Shown one piece after another: positions 13,282-24,900 of a DNA stretch of 64,000 bases (positions are counted from its first letter, which is position 1; each line of letters opens with the position of its first letter). The stretch covers positions 199,782 through 263,781 of the forward strand of contig NW_019775571.1 in NCBI RefSeq assembly GCF_001039355.2, written 5' to 3'. The stretch comes from Lingula anatina. Taxonomy: Eukaryota > Brachiopoda > Lingulata > Lingulida > Lingulidae. Below the pieces are notes generated by a model. It was given only the letters and a program-made list of their open reading frames with translations, did not search any database and was not told the origin of the DNA. Made by a program: the position numbers and the translations under genes.

Positions 13282-14755
13282 GTTGTTTATATTTTAATTA
13301 TAATTATTATATGCTAGAAGTGTTTGAAAGTTTGTCATTTTATTTTAAAGTTATGTCTAGCACTTGCTGACTTAGCTCTTCAAATGGCAACCTGGAAGAA
13401 TGCAGCCAGGGATCTCATTGACAGGTATTAGCTCCTTTTTACTTGGTGTTTAATAAACAAAAACCTTGTACCCACTACCTGTACAGAAATGCCCTATCAT
13501 ATGATATTAGTTACTTGAGTGAACCAATTATCTGAAGTGAAATATCTTTTTCATTGTGATTTAATGTTTGTATTAACAACAATAAACATTTAGAATCAAT
13601 TATTGATGTCAAATTGATTTCTCTAAATGTAAGTCATTGCTTGTTTATTTATTTATGATATTTATGTGCCACATTAATTAACAATATCTGCCATGAATAT
13701 AAATTCAAAACATTTTTATGGTAATTTATCCAAATGCAATGTTAAGTCTAATTTGAAAGTAAGTACTTCCCTGTGTGTCTTGAGGTCATCTTAAGCAGAC
13801 TGGGAAAGCTGAAATATTACCTGTTCTCATTCTAGGTTCAGTGGCAATGTGGATCATGTGCACTGTTTAGTGGAAATCTTAACTGTGATGCCAGAAGAGG
13901 TTAGCATGTTTGCCTTTTAAAACATAAAGTGAAGTGAGATGTATTGTTACAACCCTTTAGAAAACTTATTTCAAAGACTATCATCTCAACACCGTTTTCT
14001 TTCACTGATGTGCAATTTTAGCTTTTAAACATTGTATGATGTTTACCATGTAAAGTGCTTTTTATTGAAGGTGAATAGTCGGTCACTTAGACTTGGTGCT
14101 AATAGAAGATCTGAAATCATTGATGAACTGACAGAAACGGCCCCTATGGTGCTACAATTGCTGGTGAGTGTATCGCAGTAATACATGATAATGTGGTCTG
14201 AGTATTGTGTATTTGTTAGTGCTACCTTTGCCTAGTTTTTAAGATGAACTGGTTTACTGAAATGTACTTACTGGCAGTTCACTAAGTTTTTCATATGAAG
14301 ATGGAGGTAATAGTGCATCCATTATAATGTGCCTTTATCTATCATCAACTGCCATCCTATATTGTTTGGATTCAGGTTAATGATAATTCTTCAGAAAATT
14401 ACAAAGGAAACAGCAGATATAAGATTATAACAGTTAAATATGTTTAACCCAAATATATAAATAATACTATGGGTTTGCAATTGTTTAAATATGTGATTAA
14501 TATTTTCTGCTTGGTGAATAAAATGCTCTCATTTATTGATTTATTTTATTTATCATTCAGGCTGTTTGTCGTGAGAATTTTTCCCAGGAGGAGAAAATGC
14601 AGACTAAAATCTTTCGCTGTCTTGCAAGTTGGTTCAATGTTGCTGCTGTACCTCAGGATTTAATAGTCCAGAGCCCTATGCTGACAGCACCTTTTCAGGC
14701 CTTGGTAAATCAATACGATAGAACATTTTATCATTGAATGTACATAATATGTGGG

Positions 14756-14813
<58 letters not shown>

Positions 14814-17065
14814 CATTCTTGTTAAATACCTTTGCACAGTTTTGTTTTACTTTTTTACTTTTATGCCATTTGAAATTTCAATTTGAATTGCTTCATTTTT
14901 CTTGCTATATGGGATTGACATTATGTAATATGTCTATTTTTCATTCAACTTCTTTTCATGCTAATTGATGCTGTAGCACTCGTTTTTCTGTGTGATAAAA
15001 TGGATGAATAACTTTTTCATCATTCTTTTATTTCAGGTTTTACTTGGTTGTTCCTCCACACTACACGAAGCTGCCACAGACTGCGTATGTGCTGCACTGT
15101 ATTGTACTGAGGTATGTGTAGAATATGACTCACAAATGCAGATATATCTGTTGTAAATAAATAGGGTTTTCATCAATGTTTTCCATTTAACTATATTGAT
15201 TTGCTTTGAAACATAAAAGGAAAATAAGATTTTCTGTCTTAAGACCTCATTTTGGTGAACAGTGTCTCCATCTTTGAAGGACTCCAAGGAAATGAAGGTG
15301 TTGTCTGAGGCACTGTTCCAAGCTGTGATGACCTTGACAGATGCCTATCACATGTCTGTGGCACAAGAAGATCTGGACAAGTGAGTTTCAACTGAAGTTC
15401 TTTTTATACTAGTTTAACAAATAACTGTAATAGATGGCTGTCTCAACTTCTTCTAGATTTTTCTTCGCAATGTTATGGACATTTCAGTATTAAAAACTAC
15501 TGCTGACAACTGAAGTTGGGGTTGTCCTCAGATATTTTTTGTGACGAAGAAAATTATGATGTTGTTTTTATTTGCAGGTCAATCAATTTCTGTCGGATTT
15601 TTACTGAAATGGCAGAATCGTTTTTAGAAGCAATGTTGAAGACACCAAATCAGGTAAGTGCAGAGCATTGGCTTATAATGTGTAAAGATGGTTATAAATC
15701 ACCTGGATATCTTCATCTGTCGAAATGTTTAAACTCTGTGTGAACAATTTTGTATATTATTAAGCTGCTAACCAAAATGATGTTTTATTTTCAGGGTCTT
15801 GGAGATTTTAGAACACTAGAAATTCTGTGTACATGTGTAGGTCACCATCAGTATGAGGTAAGAGTTACACCTAACATGCTGTCATACCTAAACAATTAAA
15901 AATACAGTATGACATCCTTCTTTTTCATTTTATTGCACCTCGTAAATGTTTTTTATTTTTAATGTTTCCAGTGATATGCCATGTACATAACTCTTTAATT
16001 ATAAAACTTTCTGTCATGCTTTTAGTTACTCCATGCCACAAAGATAACAGTTGCAAAATCACTCAAAAGTTGTTTTTTTTTTGTTCATTTTGTCTCCAGA
16101 TTGCAGAAATCACATTTAACTTTTGGTATCGCTTGTCAGAGATGTTATACCAGAGAAATGATGAGATCATGAACAGAATGTTCAGTCCCTACATACAGAG
16201 ACTTATTATAGCTTTGTGCAGACACTGTCAACTTGACCCAGATCATGTGAGTAACATATCTGGTTTAACATATCTGGTTTTCCCATTTAAAATGCAGTCA
16301 GCTAAATGTTTCACTTTTCTTTCGTGTTTATAATCTCTAGTAACTGTAATGTTCATCATATAAGGTGGAAGTTGTTAGGTTTCATTTTAAACAATATATA
16401 TTTATGGTCTATTGTGTTTTGTTCAATCTATTTAAAGAAAAAAACATAATTATGACATTTATTGAAATTTCAGGACAGTCTGCCAGATGAAAATGATGAC
16501 TTTGGTGACTTCAGAGCCAGAGTTTCAGAACTGATCAAAGATGTGGTCTTCCTTGTGGGCTCTGCAAACTGCTTTGCTCAAGTGAGTAACACATTCAGGT
16601 TTATTACAATATAATTGCAGAACATTTCAAAGTTAAAACTTATAGAATCAGTTGGTTCAAATTTTTAAATACCTTGTATGCATTTATAGATAATTGATCT
16701 TCCTTTGGAATGATATTGATAAGAGAAAAAGGATGAAATTTAGTCATGTGTGTTTGATGGTTTAAAACATTGATAATTTTGTTGCAGATGTTTGATAGTT
16801 TAAAGAACCAAAGTTCAGAAACATCTTGGGATGTGTCTGAGGCAGCTCTCTTTGTTATGTGTGCAGTAGCAAAGTTTATTTTACCGTAAGTCACTCTATC
16901 CATTAAATATTTATTTTCTTAGCATTTTGGTAGTTATTTACTGAGTACAGATTTTTGTTACTTATTCACATTTTCCGTCTTTTTGTATTCTTTATCTAAC
17001 CAAGAAAATTTCATGATAATAGATATTTGGAGACTGAATTAGATTACAAATGTAATAAGTCCCAC

Positions 17066-17104
<39 letters not shown>

Positions 17105-19737
17105 TGTGTGTGACTCATTTTGTTTAGATTTTATGCTTAATTTTCTCTCCACTTCTTATACTAGGGATGAGAATGAAATAGTTCCCCAAGTCCTCCAGGC
17201 TATCCTCCATCTTCCTGAGTCTGCCCACATAGCTGTCAAATACACCAGTGTACAACTCATAGGAGAGCTGAGTGAATGGATAGAGCAGCATCCAGACGTG
17301 TTAGGTAATTCATGTGTAGAATATTTCCTCAGTCTTTGATTGAAAAACAATACAACTAGTATAGTTTTTCAATCTTTGATTGAAAAACAATACAATTAGT
17401 ATGTAATTTTATGGTCCATTAAGTTGCATTTTTTTTGTTTTTTTTTTGTGTAATTTGGCATCAGTGTTTCTAAATGTTTGACTACTTTTTAGGAACACTT
17501 TTTTTACAGTGTCTAGGAACCCATGGTTCTCTCTTGTTTCCAAAACAATTTTTTAACAGCAGTGTTCCACATCTCAGAACCCATGCTTAGTTTTAAACAG
17601 TTCTGTATCCCACATTTCAGAACCCGTGCTCCAGTTTCTAATGGTGTGCCTCCATGTGCCGAGTCTGGCATCGGTGTCGGCCTCAGCACTGCTGTACATC
17701 TGTGAGCAATGTAAACAGAGAATGACAGACCACTTTGCTGGATTGATGCAGATAATTCAGGCCATAGACAGTTTTAACTTAGACAATGATGCAGCTGTGG
17801 GATTATTAAAAGGTATTGTGCAGAATTTGCATAATTCATATATAACATATTATAGAACGTTACTTTATAATATTACATATTATATCTTTATTATCCCATT
17901 ATTTGGTGATGTATCATTTTATGGAAATGATTGTAGGTGAATATTGTAGGAATAGTCAGTATCAATTTTTGAATGTAGATCAAATAAAGTAATACTCACA
18001 AATGTTTTTTCTTTCCAGGAGTGTCTTTGATTTTGGCTAAATTACCTCATGAAAAAATAACTGAAGGGTTAAAAGAGATGTGCATTCTGCAGATCACACC
18101 ACTACAGAAGGTGAGAATCAGGGGTGGTGTTGACGTAATCACTTGGAATAAGAAATGATGTGCCAACTGTGAATTAGCCAAATTTCAATGTAAGGTTTTT
18201 TCTAGAAATATTTGTTTTATTCCATTTAAAATTTGAATAAAACAATAGAAGAACACAATATGATATACTTACTAGTTCACTGTTCTGTCTCACAGATACT
18301 GGATGACAGTGCCAAAGATACAGGAAGTAAAGCAGACCCAACTGTTTGGTTAGACAGACTTGCAGCCATATTTAGACATACAAACCCCACAGTCATCAAT
18401 GGGCAGCTTCATCCCTGTCAGCCTGTAGTACAGGAGGTAAATATACTCACTGCTGATGCACTACATGATGCTATGCACTTAAATATTGTGATAGCTCTTG
18501 CAATTTCGCATATCCAACATTTTGTACATAACTCACACTGGTACCTTGTGCTGCTTCACATTGTCTCACTCAACAAACCTAACAGCTATAACCAAACAGA
18601 ATTCTGAGAAACACCACATCAGTAATATCTTATTTTGATATGCATGTGGAATTTTTAGAGAATTATGAGTTAACATAGAACTGTGGATCTAGCAGAGTTG
18701 AAATTTAAGTAGAAAAATCATTGGTTTCTCCTCAGGTCTGGCCAGTATTATCCCGGGCCTGCCATCATTACCAGGCAGATGTAAAGATAGTGGAGCGCTG
18801 CTGCAGGTGTATCAGGTTTGCCATCAGGTGTGTGGGCAAGGGCTCTGCTGCTCTTTTGACTCCACTGGTTACACAGGTGAGGTTAATAGTCCTGATATAC
18901 AGTGTGGTGTTATTGTAACAGTCTTATGGCAAATACTTTTAAGTCTACAGGTCCTTTTCCTTGGGATCTAAGATTCCATTAGCCTAAAGTAACCAATCTC
19001 GAGTACACAATTTATCTGGCTAATTTCAATTTTACTGTTGCATGGCCAGTGATTAATGCTGCAGACTGTTGTTAAAGAAAAATGGTTGTAAAAGACAATG
19101 ACAATTTACATATGATACAATTTTCATATTTTTGTTAAGAGAAATTGATTTAAAAGTTCTAAAACTAAGTCAATCTGTAATAAGAGCATTTCTTCACAAA
19201 AGAACTTAGATTGGTGATGAAGGATTTCCTATCGATAATGTCACTTATCTTTGTTTCTAGATGGTGGAAATGTACTCCTTACACCAGCACTCTTGTTTCC
19301 TCTACCTGGGGAGTATACTGGTGGATGAGTATGGAGAGGAAGAGGGCTGTCAGCAGGGTCTTCTCGATATGGTCAAAGTAAGTTCTGAAGAGTTACACTA
19401 TCCAGTCTTATTGCAATCTTAAGTCATAACAAAAATAAAGATAAAGCAGGGTTACATGTGTGTCAATAAACAATTTCGTTTTCAGATTTTGTTCTTTCGG
19501 GTTAATTAAGTGTGGAATATTGGGCCTTGACTATAGTTGTTTCTCACACAGTTCATCACCTAATACTGTTTTGTGACATATCAGGCTTTCATGGGACCAG
19601 CCTTCAAGCAGTTAGAAGAACCAAATGGATTTAGAAATCATCCGGATACAGTAGATGATTGGTTTAGACTATGTCTTAGGTATGTGAATTGTTGGCATGA
19701 TTGGCTTAGTTGTCTTATGCATGACTACGTGATAAAG

Positions 19738-19781
<44 letters not shown>

Positions 19782-21782
19782 TATCTTATAAAATCCAATT
19801 GAATTAAGTTGGATTAAATATATTATTATTATTATTATTATTATTCTCACATAGGTTTATCCAAAGAGCACCACAGGTCATCTTGCAGTCTCCGGTGGCT
19901 AAACCAGTCCTTATGTGTGGAGTAGCTGCCTGTCCACTGGATCACNTGCAAATTTTGCTTCCCTTTTATCTCCAAAACTGGCAGAGATAGGTCCATAGTT
20001 ACTATTGAACTTGAATAGGAAGTCATATACTGGCAATCTAAATGTGACCTTGAAATTGACCTTTGACCTACTTTTCACCATGAACTGAACTTTGCAAATT
20101 TTGGTTCCCTTTTATCTCCAAAACTGGCAGAGATAGATCCATAGTTACTATTGAACTTGAATAGGAAGTCATATACTGGCAATTTACTGTGACTTTGAAA
20201 TTGACTTTTGACCTACCTTACGATGAACTTAACTTTGATTGTACCATTTTTATGCATATATATTTTTTGCATATTTTGAAAATTCTTGTTGATTGCATTT
20301 TTACAGCTTGTCAAGCAGAAGACTGGTGGCTGTGACCCTTATTTTGTGTATGTGGGGGTCTATACGAATGCGCTTGCTCCAGCTGGTGGTACAATATTCG
20401 GAGGCGGTATCGCCTCTCTGATCCTCTAGTTATTATTATTATTATTATTATTCTCACATAGGTTTATCCAAAGAGCACCACAGGTCATCTTGCAGTCTCC
20501 GGTGGCTAAGCCAGTCCTTATGTGTGGAGTAGCTGCCTGTCCACTGGATCACAAAGAGGCCAATGCTTCAGTCATGAAGTTTCTCACTGAATTGATTAGA
20601 GCAGGGAGAGAGAAAGAAAAGGTGGAAGTATTACAACTGCTACTTGTTATACATAAGTATTTTATCTCAATTACTTGTCATTTTGGAAAAATCTTGCATG
20701 TGAATATTATAACATGGATTCAGTCAGTATGTGACACACTTCACATATATCGTAGTCTCCTTAGTTTTCAGGGTTTAAGATTATTTTCACAAAAAATTGA
20801 AATTTAATATTTATGACACAAGTCAAATAGTTAAGACCAAAAGGAAAACCTTGAAAACATATAACAAAGATATGTTTTGTTCTTTATAACAAATGTCAAA
20901 GGCAATGGTGGATAAAAATTTCAACCCACCTGATGTTATGGGCTAATATTTGGCTGAGACAGACTTTTCATACATGGAATGCACATATACATTTACAGCT
21001 TATTGTCTATACGTTTACCAGTGCATTGCTTCATTCCAGTCAAGTGAAGATGCAGGTTTAGAAGTCTGCAGAAGCACTGTCCAGGGCCTGATCAAGGACA
21101 CTGGTGAGGCCTTAGTTCAGTCATTACTGTCAGCAGCTGTGTTTTTTCTCCCTTCCTACATGATAGTAGATGCTGCAGAGGTGCTGTATGAACTGATGCA
21201 GTTAGACAGGCCGGTGAGTAAATACAGTGTACAGATCATTATTACATTGTATACTGTGCTACTTTAGACTGTTACTCTCAAATGATTCATCTAGAACAGT
21301 GTCGCATATGTTACCAGTGCATGGAATAATATGTTGCTTTTGTGATGATGTCTTCTGCTTTGACTTGTGCAATTCGTTCCTTATATTGAATATTATATGT
21401 ATTTATTGGCTAAATAATTCTTTATCTCTTATGTCGTATATGTTAATCTTTAGCCATGAGAGTTGCATTTAAAGAGCTGCCATGTTATTGAGAAATGCCA
21501 GTGTATACATGATACCATCTTCTTATTTAGGCTGTGTGTAAATGGCTGGAACATGCATTGAAATCATTGCCTACAGAAAGTTCTGGTGGTGCTGTCACAG
21601 CAACACAAAAACAACTAGTAGACTTCCACAAAGAAGTTACAAGGTAAATGTTTATTAATGTTCATTAATAAAATGCAATCAGCAAATACCAAAGGAAAAC
21701 ATTCCTTCTACAATATCTGAGTTATTTGTTTAGAAGTTTTCTAAGTTTGCTGTACTTTGAATATGAACCATGTTCTTCCCCC

Positions 21783-21834
<52 letters not shown>

Positions 21835-21965
21835 GTACTTTGATCATATCTCCCTGTTGTATTTCTATTTTCAAGTCATATTAAGTATGGACTTTTGTTT
21901 TCAGTGCAGAGGGGTTCAAACAAGTGTCACATGCTCTGAGGGATTTCTCCCGCCTATATAGGTGA
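11556..21965 (+). CDS. TNPO3: Transportin-3, complete, 26 exons
   Basis: Exons: 11556-11672, 11924-12013, 12593-12634, 12815-12886, 13351-13424, 13836-13899, 14071-14163, 14561-14704, 15037-15111, 15280-15380, 15578-15653, 15795-15857, 16100-16246, 16474-16581, 16788-16885, 17165-17304, 17621-17812, 18019-18110, 18296-18436, 18736-18876, 19261-19377, 19585-19679, 20462-20621, 21040-21213, 21531-21643, 21905-21965. They join in frame to 929 residues (human 923). TNPO3 is an importin-beta-family HEAT-repeat receptor that carries SR splicing factors into the nucleus. The family-defining arginine helix that contacts phosphorylated RS domains is present ([17 protein letters not shown], about residues 663-679), as are EISFNFWYRL-like sequence in exon 13 and the C-terminal [10 protein letters not shown]. 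The exon 23 donor (AAG-gtggaa) is weak. Exon 23 also appears truncated at 19855-19945 before an N; the later copy is the usable one. Confidence 0.96.
14757..14812. repeat. (TA)n microsatellite in TNPO3 intron 8
   Basis: An uninterrupted TA run of about 56 bases, just after the exon 8 donor. Confidence 0.95.
17066..17112. repeat. (CT)n then (GT)n microsatellite in TNPO3 intron 15
   Basis: A CT run changes to a short GT run about 55 bases before exon 16. It may serve as an extended polypyrimidine tract. Confidence 0.85.
17490..17630 (+). repeat. TNPO3: Repeated acceptor-like sequences at the end of TNPO3 intron 16
   Basis: The true acceptor, cacatttcag then AACCCGTGCTCC, ends at 17620. Near copies occur just upstream: catctcagAACCCATGCT (AG at 17576-17577) and tctaggAACCCATGG (AG at 17515-17516). 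The spacings are 61 and 43 bases. Use of the 17577 site would shift the frame and reach a stop, because 43 is not a multiple of three. It looks like a local tandem duplication of the 3' splice site. Confidence 0.55.
19743..19779. repeat. (CA)n microsatellite in TNPO3 intron 22
   Basis: A perfect CA run after exon 22. Confidence 0.95.
19855..19945 (+). CDS. TNPO3: TNPO3 exon 23, truncated second copy
   Basis: After a normal ctcacatag acceptor, 91 bases match 20462-20552 except AAA/AAG in one lysine codon. The block is then cut by an N at 19946. It lacks the rest of the exon and the donor. The preceding (TTA)n and acceptor are also duplicated. It represents the other allele, without the intervening mobile element, and cannot be spliced productively in this assembly. 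Confidence 0.8.
19946..19946. other. Single-N assembly junction
   Basis: One N separates the truncated exon 23 copy from a mobile-element interior. Confidence 0.9.
19947..20429 (+). mobile_element. Non-autonomous Helitron-like element in TNPO3 intron 22
   Basis: The element has two direct internal repeats of 146 bp (19947-20092 and 20093-20238, core cttttatctccaaaactgg). Near its 3' end is a hairpin, AGGCG-gtat-CGCCT (about 20402-20415), followed by ctctgatcctCTAG and then host TTATTATT. A short hairpin about 10 bases before a terminal CTRR, with T following, is the canonical Helitron 3' end. It inserted in a (TTA)n tract. TGACCTTGA (20045-20053) and a DR1, TGACCT-T-TGACCT (20057-20069), lie inside. 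The 5' end is lost at the N. There is no ORF. Confidence 0.6.
21788..21827. repeat. (CA)n microsatellite in TNPO3 intron 25
   Basis: A CA run about 80 bases before the last TNPO3 exon. Confidence 0.95.
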
Positions 21966-24900
21966 CACCTGGTGAATGTTTCATGTGAATATGGAAGTCG
22001 AGGACAGATTTGTGAAGCAAAGTATGAAGCTTACAGCTTCATGCAACATATTGTTAGAGAGAGGATTAAGGGCCCATGTCTTACAATGCAATGCGGGAAA
22101 TAGAAACAGCAGTGAAGTGTGCACATGGTCAGGCAATCTAAACTCCAGCTCACGTGTGGGTCACATTAGTTGGCAAGTTGAAGGTGGAGAGAGAAAGATA
22201 TATCTGAATGAAAACATCATCCATTTTTTAAGTACTAGGTTTTAGCAGTGTTGAGCTTTCTGTATGCTGTATTTGATGCAGTCCTCCTGTGGCAGTGTGG
22301 TAGTGACAATCTGTACAGTTTGAAAAAGAAAACTTTCAGATTTTGTAATCTTGGATTATGTAAGTCTCCAAATGGTGCAGTTTTTATAATTATGGAATGG
22401 CTAAAGAGGTGATCTTCTGTGTCTACTTATCCTTGTAAGTTTATCCAGTTCTTTGGCTTAGGCAAGGTGTTGCCAGTGAGAGACATGGCCTAATGGCGAT
22501 TGGCCATTTTAACAAAATAATGCTATACTTTTTCAACTTTTTATGACTGACAGTTTTCACCCTTTTAGCAGATGTATTCATTTCACATACAACTTGTTTG
22601 GCTCACAAGAAGTGATACATCAGGTATTTCATTTTTTCTACTTCAAAGGATTTTCAGTGTAAATATAATTGGGCCAGTTCTTACTGTAATGGAGAAAGGT
22701 CATGCCCCTAAACCTCAGTGTGTGCATGTTTTAGAAGCATAAACCTTGCCTTTTTGTTGTATTTGATTATATTTTAGTTCTTTTGGTTACATTAACTTCA
22801 TTGGCATTTACATTTCAATTCTTTGTTATGCTTGCTGTATACAAATGGCCCGTTTCATTTACTATTTCATCAAGTAGTAGGTGAACTGGCATGTTTTTTT
22901 TTTTTTTTTTTTTTTTTTGAAATTGGCGACAAGAATATTTAAGAAGTAAAATGTAAAAAGATTCTTTTCAGTAGAACTTTTCTTATTTTTATCTTCTATG
23001 TTACCCCTGATTTTTTATTCCAAATATTCTTATCAGAAGTGAATGTGCCTTGAACTCATCTGAACCACCTGCTATAGTCAAATTTCACACATTCATTTGT
23101 ACATCACAATTGTAATGTTATTTATTAGGATTTAAAATTGGTTCTTTTTTAAGAGGAACTAAATATTTATGACAACTGTTGAATGTTTTTGAAAGGTCTA
23201 AGAGAAAATTATGATGCAGATGTGAAAAGCATATAACAGGGACCTGTTCAAATCTTGATGGCATTATTCAAAGCAGTGATGGAACAAAGATTTAAATTTG
23301 TGTAGTGCTGGGCTTACATTTGGCCAAGACTAATCGTGCATGGGATTGTTATTTTTCTGCAGAAAGTAAAATTTTAAAAACTAGTGCCTTTTGGTTTTTA
23401 TTTGTCATGTCAAATTCAGACATTTAGAAGTAAATTACTTTTTGCACCTAATGACAACTCATGAAAATTTTAAATTCATGGATCTTTTCAAATCAAAAGA
23501 CCAAGTTTATCCGTCCATCTTCAAAAATCCATCCAACTCTGAACCAGCAAATGGTTTTTTAAAAATATTTTATTAGAAAAAAAAAGATAAGTACATAACA
23601 ATTTGGACTGGCATCTTGCCAACCAACATTGTCCAGTTCAAAGACGGTCTGACTGGCCATAGAAAGAGAAGAGCAATACCTTTGTGCTACAAGAGACGGG
23701 ACTTGTTTAGCACTACCGTACCCAAAGCTGCTGAAATTATGAGACTTATTTTATCAGCCTTCTTCTCTAGAGATTCCAAAAAGAAAACATCTCTTCAATT
23801 TTTACGCAATTTCCTTTCTTCTGTGAAACAGTCAAAACATCTTGAATTTTGTTTATACTCATGCAAATACTACAATTGACGAGGCTTACACTTTTTGTGT
23901 AAAGCAAGAAAGATACATTGTCCTTTTTAGTCACCTGTTAATATGATCCAAATTCAAATTCTACATAAAACACACCATCTCCCAGCCTGTCACAAAGTAT
24001 GACTGCAATCTTGCCAGATCTAGTCAGACAGCTATGAAGCAAACATCTCTCGACGTATAAATGGAATGTAAATATGTCAACAAGATGCTTTAACAATGGA
24101 CATACAATATGAAGATGGTATTATAACAAAAATAAAAAGCATTCAACAGTGGTAAATAAACATAAACGATGCCATACACAGGAGCAGTAGGGCAATAATA
24201 GCACCGTACAATCTGCTTGCAAAATAGAAAATATTACCTACTTCCTGTGCAGGCAACGCCACAGTAAAGTTTCAAAAAACCTCAATACCCCCATATCACT
24301 TTAACAGTTGTAAAATTGCTTGCTAGTGGTGCAGTACCGGGGTCATCATACTCATCATCCCATCTACCCTTGTTCCTACGTTGTTCCACATACCTGTGCT
24401 GTTTAATAAATCTGGGATCTTATTTATTTACCTCTGTTCCAAAGCAGTATTAATATATGCACAATTTTGGTTCAAATGTTGCCTGAATTCCCCTTTCTCT
24501 GTTTCAACAATATATATATTCAGAGATACAAATGAACAGTTTCAGACTTACAAAAAAATTGGGGAAACAGGTGCCCTTAAACCCTAGCATTCAAAAATTT
24601 ACACATTTTAAACAAAAAATAAAATTCACTTTTTCTTAAAAAAACTCCAATTTTCAACTGTGTTTGACTTTATCCTTACGCTGCCAAAAAGAGACAAAAG
24701 CTTCATGGTACGTCTGCCCCTCAGATGGGATCAAACAAACTTTCAGATCAAGTCTCCTTGGCCCTTATACAAATAGTTTCCACACATTCTTGATGAAATT
24801 TGATGTAAACTTGACAATTTTATCATCAATGAGAAAAATGAAATCTAGCAGTGTGGAAACATAGCGGTCACTTCTTCAAAGCCAGGGAGGGAGTTATAGT

